Of a stretch of 16,839 nt of DNA, positions 7,695-14,956 are shown in pieces. Both the position numbers and the translations under genes were made by a program. The notes under the pieces were generated by a model. It was not told where the DNA came from. It worked only from the letters and a program-made list of their open reading frames with translations, and did no database searches. How positions within the stretch are numbered: the stretch's first letter is position 1; every line of letters begins with the position of its first letter. Origin of the DNA: an uncultured Burkholderiales bacterium (GTDB lineage: Bacteria; Pseudomonadota; Gammaproteobacteria; Burkholderiales; Burkholderiaceae); contig CAMLJY010000105.1 in assembly GCA_946480465.1 (NCBI GenBank), forward strand, positions 1 through 16,839, read 5' to 3'.

Positions 7695-9561
7695 CCTTCC
7701 TCTTTCGCCGGTGGCTTCGACCGTGTCCTCTTCCGCTTCCGACTCCATCGCCGCCCCCGCGCCGGGCGGGCGCGCGCTGCGCCTGGGCCTGCTGGCGCTG
7801 GCCGCCGTGGCCGTGCTGGTGGCGCTGGGCCCCTGGCTCTTCGACGCCTACCTGCTCAACATCCTCGTCAAGGCCTTCTTCTTCGCCATCGTCGCCATCA
7901 CGGTCGACGTGCTGTGGGGCAGCACCGGCTACCTGACCTTCGGGCAGTCGGCCTTCTTCGGCCTGGGCGCGTATGCGGCGGGCCTGGTGTTCACGCACCA
8001 CGGCTTCTCGGGCGGCAGTGCGGCGCTGGCGATGGGGCTGGCGGTGGGCGGCGCGGCCGCAGCGGGCGCGCTGGTGGGCTGGCTGTCGTTCTACCGCGGC
8101 GCGTCGCCGTTCTTCGCCACGGTGATCTCGCTGGTGCTGCCCATCGTCGTCACGCAGCTGCTGCTGTCGGGCGGCAACTTCACCGGCTCCAGCTCGGGCC
8201 TTACCGGCTTCGGCACCTTCGATCTGTCGCTGGAGGCCTGGTATGGCGTGGCCGCCACGGCGCTGGCCGCCACCGGCATGCTGGCCTGGTGCATCGTGCG
8301 CAGCGACGCGGGCCGCGTGCTGGCCTCCATCCGCGACAACGAATCGCGTTGCGCCTACCTCGGCATCGACGCGTCCCTGGTGAAGATCATCGCGCTGGTG
8401 GCCTGCGCCGCCATCGCCGGCGCGGCGGGCTTCGGCTACGGCAGCTTCAGCGGCGTGGTGGCGCCCGAGCTGGCCGGCTTCGTGCTGGGCACCGAGTTGA
8501 TCATCTGGGTGGCGCTGGGCGGTCGCGGCACGCTGTGGGGACCGCTGCTGGGCACGGTGCTGATCGGCGTGGCCACCGCCTACCTCAGCGGCAGCATGCC
8601 CTTCGCGTGGCAGCTGATCGTCGGCGTCACCTTCGTCGCCGTCATCGTGCTGCTGCCGCAGGGGCTCATCCCCTGGCTGCTGCGCCCGCTGGGGCTGGCG
8701 CGCCTGGGCGGCGGCCGGCCGCCGCAGCTGGTGGAAAGCCCGGTGTCTGCCCTGGACGAGGGTGGCGGCCCGGCTTTCTCGATGCAGGGCGTCACCAAGC
8801 ACTTCGGCTCGCTGAAAGTGCTGGAAGGCATCGACCTGGACGCCCACGCCGGCGAGATCGTCGGCCTGATCGGCCCCAACGGTGCCGGCAAGACCACGCT
8901 GATGCGCTGCATGAGTGATGGGGCTGAGCGCAGCGGCGGTACGGTGGCGATCGGCGGGCTTCCGCTGCGCCGCGCGGCGCCGGAGGTGGCGGTGCGGCTC
9001 GGCCTGGGCCGCAAGTTCCAGAACGCCAACGTCTTCGAATCACTCACCGTCGGCGAGTGCCTGCGCATGGCGCGCGCCACGATCGAGCGGCCGCGGCTCT
9101 TCAGCCGCGCCGACCGGCTGGCGCTGCCGCCCTATGCGCTGGACGTGCTGCGCGCCACCGGCCTGGACCGCCTGCTGGGCACGGTGGCGCGTGACCTGTC
9201 GCACGGCCAGCAGCAGGCGCTGGAACTGGCGATGGTGCTGGCGCTGGAGCCGCGCACCGTGCTGCTGGACGAGCCGACCGCGGGCCTGAGCAAGACCGAG
9301 CGAACGCAGATCGGGCGTGTGCTGGCCGCTCTGGCACAACGTTATCGGCTGTGCTGCCTGCTGGTCGAGCACGACCTCGACTTCGTGCAGGAGATCGCGA
9401 CCCGCATCGTGGTGATGCACCAGGGCCGCATCGTGATGCAGGGCAGCTTTGCCGAGGTGGTGGCGTCCGACCTGGTGAAGACCATCTACGCCGGCTCGGC
9501 CGGTGCCGGCGCGACCGCGGCATCCACCGCAAGCACCGACTCCAACCAGGGGGCCGCATGA
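7687..9561 (+). CDS. Fused ABC permease-ATPase (LivM/UrtC + LivG/UrtD), 624 aa
   Basis: Second membrane subunit and first ATPase of the importer in one chain. Residues about 30-345 are a LivM-type permease (VDVLWGSTGYLTFGQSAFFG near the start; IRDNESRCAYLGID in the cytoplasmic loop). Residues about 355-600 are a LivG-type ATPase: Walker A GPNGAGKTT from 396, signature LSHGQ 504-508, Walker B VLLDEPT 525-531, switch His562 in VEHD. The start is GTG 7687, eight bases before the upstream stop, with AGGGG at 7675-7679; no in-frame ATG fits better, since the frame upstream of 7687 is not family-like. Such fusions occur in Burkholderiales transporters, so it is not a sequencing artefact. The Ala/Thr/Ser-rich tail (from about 600) is disordered-looking. 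Confidence 0.92.
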   Translation: MADLPLSPVASTVSSSASDSIAAPAPGGRALRLGLLALAAVAVLVALGPWLFDAYLLNILVKAFFFAIVAITVDVLWGSTGYLTFGQSAFFGLGAYAAGLVFTHHGFSGGSAALAMGLAVGGAAAAGALVGWLSFYRGASPFFATVISLVLPIVVTQLLLSGGNFTGSSSGLTGFGTFDLSLEAWYGVAATALAATGMLAWCIVRSDAGRVLASIRDNESRCAYLGIDASLVKIIALVACAAIAGAAGFGYGSFSGVVAPELAGFVLGTELIIWVALGGRGTLWGPLLGTVLIGVATAYLSGSMPFAWQLIVGVTFVAVIVLLPQGLIPWLLRPLGLARLGGGRPPQLVESPVSALDEGGGPAFSMQGVTKHFGSLKVLEGIDLDAHAGEIVGLIGPNGAGKTTLMRCMSDGAERSGGTVAIGGLPLRRAAPEVAVRLGLGRKFQNANVFESLTVGECLRMARATIERPRLFSRADRLALPPYALDVLRATGLDRLLGTVARDLSHGQQQALELAMVLALEPRTVLLDEPTAGLSKTERTQIGRVLAALAQRYRLCCLLVEHDLDFVQEIATRIVVMHQGRIVMQGSFAEVVASDLVKTIYAGSAGAGATAASTASTDSNQGAA

Positions 9562-10313
9562 CGAGCGCCACCATCACGGCCCCGGCAACCGCTACGGGCC
9601 GCGGCACCGCCGCCACGGTGCTGCAACTGGATGCCGTGAGCAGCGGCTACCATTCCTCGCTGGTGCTGCGCGGCGCGTCGCTGGCCATCGCCGCGGGCGA
9701 GGCGGTGGCGCTGCTGGGCAAGAACGGCATGGGCAAGTCCACGCTGCTGAAGAGCGTGATGGGCTACCTGCCCAAGCAGGCCGGCGCGGTGCACGTGGGC
9801 GGGCGGGACGTGACCCGCTGGCCGCCGCACCGCGTGGCGCGCCTGGGCGTGGCCTATGCGGCGCAGGAACGCTCGCTGTTCACCGAGCTGAGCATCCGCG
9901 ACAACCTGTCGCTGGGCCTGGCCGACGCGGCGCTGTTCGACGAGCGCTTCAGCGACATCGCCACCGTGTTCCCGGTCTTTGCGCAGCGCCTGAAGCAACC
10001 GGCCGGCACCTTGTCCGGCGGTGAGCAGAAGATGCTGCTGGTCGCCCGCGGCTTGATGGCGCGTCCCGCGCTGCTGCTGCTGGACGAGATCACCGAAGGC
10101 CTGCAGCCCTCGGTGATCGAGCGCATCGCCGATGTGCTTCTGCGGGAGCGCGCGCAGCGCCGCACGACCATGCTGCTGGTGGAGCAGTACGTGCCCTTTG
10201 CGCTGCGCGTGGCCGACCGCTACCTGGTGCTGAAGCAGGGAGAGATCGTCGATGAGGGCGACGCGCGTGCCGAGGGTGCACGGGCCGCGATCTTCGACCA
10301 CCTGAGGGTGTGA
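9558..10313 (+). CDS. ABC transporter ATPase, LivF/UrtE family, 251 aa
   Basis: Second ATPase of the importer, pairing with the ATPase domain of the fused protein. Walker A GKNGMGKST (54-62), signature LSGGE (152-156), Walker B LLLLDE with D176-E177, and the LivF-typical LLVEQ at the switch position are all present. The first 20 residues are a Thr/Ala-rich extension before the ATPase core starts at about VLQLDAVSSGY. ATG 9558 overlaps the previous TGA by four bases (ATGA), so the genes are translationally coupled. Confidence 0.93.
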   Translation: MTSATITAPATATGRGTAATVLQLDAVSSGYHSSLVLRGASLAIAAGEAVALLGKNGMGKSTLLKSVMGYLPKQAGAVHVGGRDVTRWPPHRVARLGVAYAAQERSLFTELSIRDNLSLGLADAALFDERFSDIATVFPVFAQRLKQPAGTLSGGEQKMLLVARGLMARPALLLLDEITEGLQPSVIERIADVLLRERAQRRTTMLLVEQYVPFALRVADRYLVLKQGEIVDEGDARAEGARAAIFDHLRV

Positions 10314-10315
10314 CG

Positions 10316-11452
10316 ATGATTCAACTGATGACCGCGGCGGAAACGCCGCCCCCGAGACCGCCGCGGCAGATGCCGATGGCAATGGCTCAGACGGTCCCGG
10401 AAACGCAGACGACGCACGCGTTGCCCACGGTGTCGGCCGTGCCGTCGGCGCGGCCGGCACCGTCCGACCCACCGCTGCCCCTGTGCCTGCTGGTGGCCAC
10501 CGGCGGCACCATCGCGATGCAGGTCGACCCCGGCCGCCAGGCGCCGGTGCCGGCGCTGGCCGGCAGCGCGCTGCTTGACCGCGTGGCCGACCTCGCCAAG
10601 GTGGCGCGGGTAGAGGTGCAGGATTTCGGGAATCTGCCGTCTGCCGGCATCGGCCCCTGCCACTGGCTCAAGCTGCAGCGCCAGCTGGCCGCCGCCGCCC
10701 GGCGCGATGACGTGGCGGGCATCGTCGTCTCGCACGGCACCGACACGCTGGAGGAAACCGCGTGGTTCCTCGACCTCACCCTGGACGCCGAGAAGCCGGT
10801 GGTGCTGGTGGGCGCGCAGCGCAATGCGTCCGAGCCCGACAGCGACGGCCCGCGCAACCTGCGCGACGGCGTGCGCGTGGCCACCGCGCACGCCGCGCGC
10901 GGGCAGGGTGTGCTGGTGGTGATGAATGGCGAGGTGCATGCCGCGCGCGACGTGACCAAGTCGCACACCAGCGACGTGGGCGGCTTCCAGTCCGGCAGCG
11001 CCGGCCTGCTGGGCACGGTGGACGACGAGCGCCTGCTGCTGGCGCGCGCGCCGATGCGCCGCCAGCCGCTGGCGCTGCACGCACCCACGCTGCCGCGCGT
11101 GGACATCGTGGTGATGCACGCAGGGGCCGACGGTGCGCTGCTGCGCGCCGCGGTGCAGGCTGGCGCGCGCGGCATCGTGGTGCAGGCCCTGGGCCTGGGC
11201 AACGTCAACGCGGCGATGCTGCACGCGGTGCACGAGGCGGTGGACGCCGGCGTGGTGGTGGCCATCTCCACCCGCGTGCCGCGTGGCCGCGTGCGCCCGG
11301 TCTATGGTTTCGAGGGGGGCGGGCAGAGCCTGCAGGATGCGGGCGCGGTGTTCGCCGACGACCTGGGGCCCGCGAAGGCCCGCATCCTGCTTATGCTGGC
11401 CTTGCAGACGCGGCGTTCGCGCGACGACCTCCAGCGCATGTTTGATCGATAG
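10316..11452 (+). CDS. L-asparaginase/glutaminase-family amidohydrolase, 378 aa
   Basis: Hydrolyses Asn (or a related amide) to the acid plus ammonia. The active-site set of bacterial type asparaginases is present: T65 in TGGTIA, T142-D143 in SHGTDTLEE, K215 in DVTKSHTSDVGGF. ATG 10316 has GAGGG at 10304-10308; an in-frame GTG at 10310 is an alternative. About 55 residues rich in Pro/Thr precede the core and do not form a signal peptide, so the enzyme is probably cytoplasmic; a later start (for example at 10372) would shorten this tail. The gene starts 2 bases after the upstream stop. Whether it prefers Asn, Gln or another beta-amide cannot be told. It suggests that the imported or processed compound yields an Asn-like amide. 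Confidence 0.92.
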   Translation: MIQLMTAAETPPPRPPRQMPMAMAQTVPETQTTHALPTVSAVPSARPAPSDPPLPLCLLVATGGTIAMQVDPGRQAPVPALAGSALLDRVADLAKVARVEVQDFGNLPSAGIGPCHWLKLQRQLAAAARRDDVAGIVVSHGTDTLEETAWFLDLTLDAEKPVVLVGAQRNASEPDSDGPRNLRDGVRVATAHAARGQGVLVVMNGEVHAARDVTKSHTSDVGGFQSGSAGLLGTVDDERLLLARAPMRRQPLALHAPTLPRVDIVVMHAGADGALLRAAVQAGARGIVVQALGLGNVNAAMLHAVHEAVDAGVVVAISTRVPRGRVRPVYGFEGGGQSLQDAGAVFADDLGPAKARILLMLALQTRRSRDDLQRMFDR

Positions 11453-11463
11453 TTCGATAGCGG

Positions 11464-11480
11464 GCCGCGGGCACCGCGGC
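11464..11480 (+). promoter_or_regulatory. GC-rich hairpin between asparaginase and amiC genes
   Basis: A perfect 7-bp inverted repeat (GCCGCGG / CCGCGGC, 3-base loop) lies in the 48-base gap. There is no T-run after it, so it is not a classical terminator; it might dampen read-through or affect mRNA stability before the regulatory genes. Confidence 0.3.
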
Positions 11481-11500
11481 GCCGCACAGGAGCCTGGCCT

Positions 11501-12649
11501 TTGGACAACGACTCTTCCACCCCCACTGACCCGAGCTGGCGCGTCGGCATCCTGTACTCCCGCTCGGGCGCCACCAGCGTCACCGAGTCGGCGCATTTCT
11601 TCGGCACCGTGCTGGCCATCGAGGAGATCAATGCGCTGGGTGGCGTGCTGGACCGGCCGCTGGCGCCGGTGGCCTGCGACCCCAAGGGCGATTCGGGCGA
11701 GTACCGGCGGCTGGCCAGCCAGTTGGTGATCGACGATGAGGTCAACGTCATCTTCGGCTGCTCTCGCTCGTCCAGCCGAAAGGCTGTCTTGCCGGTGGTG
11801 GAGCGCAACAACGCGCTGCTGTGGTACTGCTCGTTCTACGAGGGCTTCGAGTACTCGCCGAACGTCATCTACACCGGCGCGGTGCCCAACCAGAACAGCG
11901 TGCAGCTGGCCGCCTACCTGCTGCAGCACAAGGGCAAGCGCTTCTTCCTGGTCGGTGCCGACTACATCTACCCGCGTGAATCCAACCGCGTCATGCGCGA
12001 CGTGGTGGAGCAGCATGGGGGCGAGATCCTGGACGAGATCTACCTTCCGATTGACGCGGGTCCGGCTGCATTGAACGACGTGCTGCAGGACATCCGGGCG
12101 GTGCGGCCTGACGTCGTGTTCTCGACGCTGGTGGGTGAATCGGCGCGCTGCTTCTATGGCCTGTATGCCGACCAGGGACTCGATGCGGCGCGCATGCCGA
12201 TCGCCAGCCTCTCGATGGCGGAGGAGGAAATCCGGCTGATCGGGCCCGAGCGCTGCGTGGGGCACATCACGGCGGCGACCTACTTCCAGTCGCTGTCCAA
12301 TCCGCAGAATGCGCATTTTCTCGAGCTGTGGCGGCGGCGCTTTGGCGATCGGCCGACGAGCACCTGGTCTGAGATGGCCTACACCCAGGTGCATCTGTTC
12401 GCGCGTGCCTTGCAGCGCACCGGCAGCCTGGACACACGGCGGCTGGTCGAGGCGGTGCGGACGGTGCGCTTCGATTCGCCGGAGGGACCGGTGAGCGTGG
12501 ACCCCGACAACAACCACTGTGTGCTGACGCCGCGCATCGGCGTCTGCCGGGCGGATGGGCAGTTCGATGTCGTGTGGGAAAGCTCGGAGCCGGTGAAGCC
12601 TGATCCGTATCTGTCGACGTTCGGGTTTTCGGAGTTCTGGCTGCGATGA
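11501..12649 (+). CDS. amiC: AmiC-like cytoplasmic amide sensor / AmiR antagonist
   Basis: Predicted ligand-responsive negative regulator that holds AmiR inactive until an inducer binds. The 382-residue protein is close to Pseudomonas aeruginosa AmiC (385 residues) along its length: KAVLPVVERNNALL, YEGFEYSPNVIY, PNQNSVQLAAYLLQH, YIYPRESNRVMRDV and QHGGEILDEIYLPI all have near-identical counterparts there. There is no signal peptide, in line with a cytoplasmic sensor using a periplasmic-binding-protein fold. The start is TTG 11501 with AGGAG at 11488-11492; no in-frame ATG precedes the conserved region (SWRVGILYS). A weak start would limit the amount made. Where AmiC has Y-P-T-P-Y at its amide pocket, this protein has Y-C-S-F-Y (109-113), so the inducer is probably not acetamide. 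The stop overlaps amiR (ATGA). Confidence 0.9.
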   Translation: MDNDSSTPTDPSWRVGILYSRSGATSVTESAHFFGTVLAIEEINALGGVLDRPLAPVACDPKGDSGEYRRLASQLVIDDEVNVIFGCSRSSSRKAVLPVVERNNALLWYCSFYEGFEYSPNVIYTGAVPNQNSVQLAAYLLQHKGKRFFLVGADYIYPRESNRVMRDVVEQHGGEILDEIYLPIDAGPAALNDVLQDIRAVRPDVVFSTLVGESARCFYGLYADQGLDAARMPIASLSMAEEEIRLIGPERCVGHITAATYFQSLSNPQNAHFLELWRRRFGDRPTSTWSEMAYTQVHLFARALQRTGSLDTRRLVEAVRTVRFDSPEGPVSVDPDNNHCVLTPRIGVCRADGQFDVVWESSEPVKPDPYLSTFGFSEFWLR

Positions 12650-13284
12650 ATTCCAGCCTCCGCCGCCTCTACGAAGACTTGCGCAGCATCTGCGTGGCGG
12701 TCGTGTACCCGCCCGGCGAAGACCGCGACGTGGTGGTGCAGCAATTGCAGCGCATCGGCTGCCGCTTGAAGATCGTCTGGCCATTCCCGCCCGAACCACC
12801 CGCCGGTGCCGACGTGATCTTCTTCCAGGTGGCGCAGGAACTGGAACGCAAGGCCGCCTGGACATCCACCGCGGTGGATGCCGCCCTGGTCGCCCTCTCG
12901 GATTACGAGAACCCCACCACCCTGAAGCTGGTGCTGGACACCCAGGCCCACGGCGTCATCACCAAGCCCTTCCGATCGTCCGGCATCCTCAGCACGCTGG
13001 TGCTGGCGCGCTCCGCGCAGGGATTCCAGCAGCGGCTGCAGGCCAAGGTGGACAAGCTGGAGTCGACCATCAAGTCGCGGCGGCAGATCGAGAAGGCCAT
13101 CCGCGGCCTGGTTGAGCACCAGCGCATGAACGAGAACCAGGCTTATGAACACATGCGCTCCCGCGCCACCAGCTTGCGCATCACCGTGGCCGAGGTGGCG
13201 GTGATGATCATCGAGGCGCAGGAAGCGATGGAGAAGCTGGGACTCGGGCCGGGCGCGGACCGGCCGACGCCGCGGCGCGGGTGA
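12646..13284 (+). CDS. amiR: AmiR-like ANTAR transcription antiterminator
   Basis: RNA-binding positive regulator that prevents termination in the leader of its operon. The 212 residues show AmiR architecture: a pseudo-receiver domain (residues about 10-120; VYPPGEDRDVVVQQLQRIGC, then HGVITKPF with K107), a coiled-coil linker (about 125-150) and a C-terminal three-helix ANTAR domain (about 135-190; KSRRQIEKAIRGLVEHQRMN, then ENQAYEHMRSRA). The receiver lacks a clear phospho-acceptor Asp, as in AmiR, whose control is by protein binding, not phosphorylation. ATG 12646 overlaps the amiC stop by four bases, so the two are made in step, as expected for a complex. Its probable target is the hexaloop hairpin and terminator at 4617-4699. 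Confidence 0.92.
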   Translation: MNSSLRRLYEDLRSICVAVVYPPGEDRDVVVQQLQRIGCRLKIVWPFPPEPPAGADVIFFQVAQELERKAAWTSTAVDAALVALSDYENPTTLKLVLDTQAHGVITKPFRSSGILSTLVLARSAQGFQQRLQAKVDKLESTIKSRRQIEKAIRGLVEHQRMNENQAYEHMRSRATSLRITVAEVAVMIIEAQEAMEKLGLGPGADRPTPRRG

Positions 13285-13375
13285 CGCATCTTCTGCCAGG
13301 GGCATCCGAGCATCGCGCGAAGACCGGGCCCTCGCCGATCTTTGCCGGCTGCGTCGCTGCCCAGGCACCGGCCCA

Positions 13376-13403
13376 GCGAAGGCCGAGGCGCCATGGCCTT
13401 CGC
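13376..13403 (+). terminator. Hairpin downstream of amiR, possible operon end
   Basis: A perfect 9-bp stem (GCGAAGGCC / GGCCTTCGC) with a 10-base loop lies about 90 bases after the amiR stop. No T-run follows, so it is at best a weak or Rho-assisted terminator. It is the only strong hairpin I see before the next gene. Confidence 0.35.
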
Positions 13404-13429
13404 GCGGCGGGGGACCGATGCTTCGTTCC

Positions 13430-13446
13430 CGTTCAGCTTCCGTTCA
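13430..13446 (+). promoter_or_regulatory. OmpR-family direct-repeat box 1
   Basis: CGTTCAGCTTCCGTTCA contains two GTTCA half-sites 11 bases apart, the spacing of OmpR/PhoP-family operators. It lies 45 bases before the start of the glycine-zipper gene. The box before the gene at 16386 matches it in 16 of 17 positions. Confidence 0.6.
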
Positions 13447-13491
13447 CGATGGCCTGGGCACCATGGCGCCATCTCACCCAACGGAGCCCCC

Positions 13492-13995
13492 ATGAAGCGC
13501 CTCGCCCTTGCCACCGTGCTGTCGGCCGCAGCCCTCGCCGCCCATGCCGAGCCCTTCTACGACCACGCCCGGGTGCGCAGCGTCGAGCCGCAGTACGAAG
13601 GCGTGACCGTGCCGCGTGAAGAGTGCAGTCGGCACTGGGTCAACGAACGGCGCCGCGCCGGGCAGCCGCATCACTACGGCGGCGCGGTGATCGGCGGCGT
13701 GGCCGGCGCGCTGCTGGGCAACCAGGTCGGCAAGGGGCATGGGCGCGAGGCCGCCACGGCGCTGGGCGCCGTCGTCGGTGCGATGGCCGGCGACCGCATG
13801 GCCAACCGCGAGCGCTGGGAGCCGTACGAGGACGTGCCGCGCGAGGTGACGACCTGCCGCACGGTGAACGAGGTCCAGTCCCGCCTCGTCGGCTACCACG
13901 TCACCTACGAGTACCGGGGCCAGCAGTTCACCACGCTGATGCGCGACAACCCCGGGCCGACCGTGCGGGTGCGTGTGTCGGTGGACCCGGTTTGA
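13492..13995 (+). CDS. Secreted glycine-zipper 2TM protein, 167 aa
   Basis: Exported envelope protein of unknown exact role. The signal peptide is MKRLALATVLSAAALAAHA, cleaved before EPFYDHARV. The centre holds a glycine-zipper 2TM segment (YGGAVIGGVAGALLGNQVGK, then a second GALGAVVGAMAGDRMANR-like helix at about residues 80-103), as in outer-membrane 17-kDa-antigen/SlyB-like proteins. The C-terminal part (CRTVNEVQSRLVGYHVTYEY) is typical of proteobacterial members. There is no lipobox Cys. ATG 13492 has GGAG at 13483-13486, five bases upstream. The frame is open further upstream but without coding features. It lies next to the two-component genes and has the shared operator-like box, so it is a likely target of that system. 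Confidence 0.88.
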   Translation: MKRLALATVLSAAALAAHAEPFYDHARVRSVEPQYEGVTVPREECSRHWVNERRRAGQPHHYGGAVIGGVAGALLGNQVGKGHGREAATALGAVVGAMAGDRMANRERWEPYEDVPREVTTCRTVNEVQSRLVGYHVTYEYRGQQFTTLMRDNPGPTVRVRVSVDPV

Positions 13996-14020
13996 CGGTA
14001 GTACGATCCCCGGCCGCACC

Positions 14021-14260
14021 ATGAAGCTGCTTCTCGAGTCCGTCGCCTGCGCCTTGCTGGTCACCCTGGCCGCTCCCGCCTGGGCGGACGTCAGCCGGGA
14101 CGAGGCCGTGGCCGCCGCGCAGCGGGTCAGCGGCGGCCGCGTGTTGTCGGTGGAGAAGGCCGAGTCGAACGGTCGCCCGGTGTGGCGGGTGAAGCTGCTC
14201 ACCGCGCGCGGGGAGGTCCGGGTGATCCTGATCGATGCCGCCAGCGGGCGGCCGCTGTAG
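14021..14260 (+). CDS. Small periplasmic PepSY-domain protein, 79 aa
   Basis: The signal peptide (MKLLLESVACALLVTLAAPAWA, cut before DV) is followed by one PepSY repeat: SRDEAVAAAQRVSGGRVLSV, then PVWRVKLLTARGEVRVILID, ending in DAASGRPL. PepSY domains are small alpha/beta folds thought to inhibit proteases or modulate envelope signalling. Small PepSY proteins are often encoded directly before OmpR-family two-component pairs, as here (24 bases before the regulator), so it may tune the kinase. ATG 14021 lacks a good ribosome-binding site. Confidence 0.85.
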   Translation: MKLLLESVACALLVTLAAPAWADVSRDEAVAAAQRVSGGRVLSVEKAESNGRPVWRVKLLTARGEVRVILIDAASGRPL

Positions 14261-14284
14261 CGCGCCGCGACAGGCCCCGGCCGC

Positions 14285-14956
14285 ATGCGCCTGCTGCTGA
14301 TCGAAGACGACGCCGCGCTGCGGCTCGGGCTGGCCCGGCAGCTCGAAGCCGACGGCCACCGCGTGGACCAGGCGGCCGACGGCGAGGACGGCCTGTTCCA
14401 GGCGCGCGAGTACCCGGTGGACCTGGCGATCGTCGACCTGGGCCTGCCCAAGCTGAACGGCCTCACGGTGGTGCAGCGCCTGCGCGCCGAGGGTCGATCC
14501 ATGCCGATCCTGATCCTCACCGCGCGCGGCAGCTGGCAGGACAAGGTCGTGGGGCTGGAGGCCGGCGCCGACGACTACCTGGTCAAGCCGTTCGAGTACC
14601 CCGAGCTGGCGGCTCGCATCAAGGCCTTGCTGCGCCGTTCGCTCAAGGCGACCTCGGACGTGCTGGTGCTGGGGCCGCTGGCCATCGACTTCGCGGCCCA
14701 GGTCGCCCGCCTGGACGGCGATGCCCTGGAGCTGACGGCCTTCGAATACCGCCTGCTCGAATTCCTCGTGCGCGAGCGTGCGCGGGTCGTGAGTAAACAG
14801 GAGCTGTCCGACTACCTGTACCCCCACGACGAAGACCGCGACAGCAACGTGCTGGAGGTGCTGATCGGGCGGCTGCGCCGCAAGCTCGACCCGCAGGGCC
14901 GGCTGGCACCGATCGAGACGCTGCGCGGACGCGGCTACCGCTTCACCCTCGGATGA
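14285..14956 (+). CDS. OmpR/PhoP-family response regulator, 223 aa
   Basis: DNA-binding half of a two-component system. The receiver has the acidic pair E7-D8-D9, phospho-acceptor D51 (LAIVDLGLPKLNG), T79 and K101 (in DYLVKPFEYPEL). After a linker, a winged-helix DNA-binding domain occupies about residues 125-222 (LELTAFEYRLLEFLVRE, then SNVLEVLIGRLRRKL, ending in ETLRGRGYRFTL). It is of the PhoP/QseB type by overall pattern. The stop overlaps the kinase start by four bases (ATGA). The direct-repeat boxes at 13430 and 16320 are candidate binding sites. Confidence 0.95.
   Translation: MRLLLIEDDAALRLGLARQLEADGHRVDQAADGEDGLFQAREYPVDLAIVDLGLPKLNGLTVVQRLRAEGRSMPILILTARGSWQDKVVGLEAGADDYLVKPFEYPELAARIKALLRRSLKATSDVLVLGPLAIDFAAQVARLDGDALELTAFEYRLLEFLVRERARVVSKQELSDYLYPHDEDRDSNVLEVLIGRLRRKLDPQGRLAPIETLRGRGYRFTLG

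Noticed and set aside
5532..7748. A 738-codon minus-strand open frame opposite the binding-protein and permease genes
   Set aside because: His/Gln/Arg-rich composition typical of the antisense of GC-rich genes. The + strand frames carry clear signal peptide, membrane and family motifs.
10220..12865. An 881-codon minus-strand open frame across asparaginase and amiC
   Set aside because: No recognisable domain; it runs antisense through two genes with intact active-site and ligand-loop motifs.
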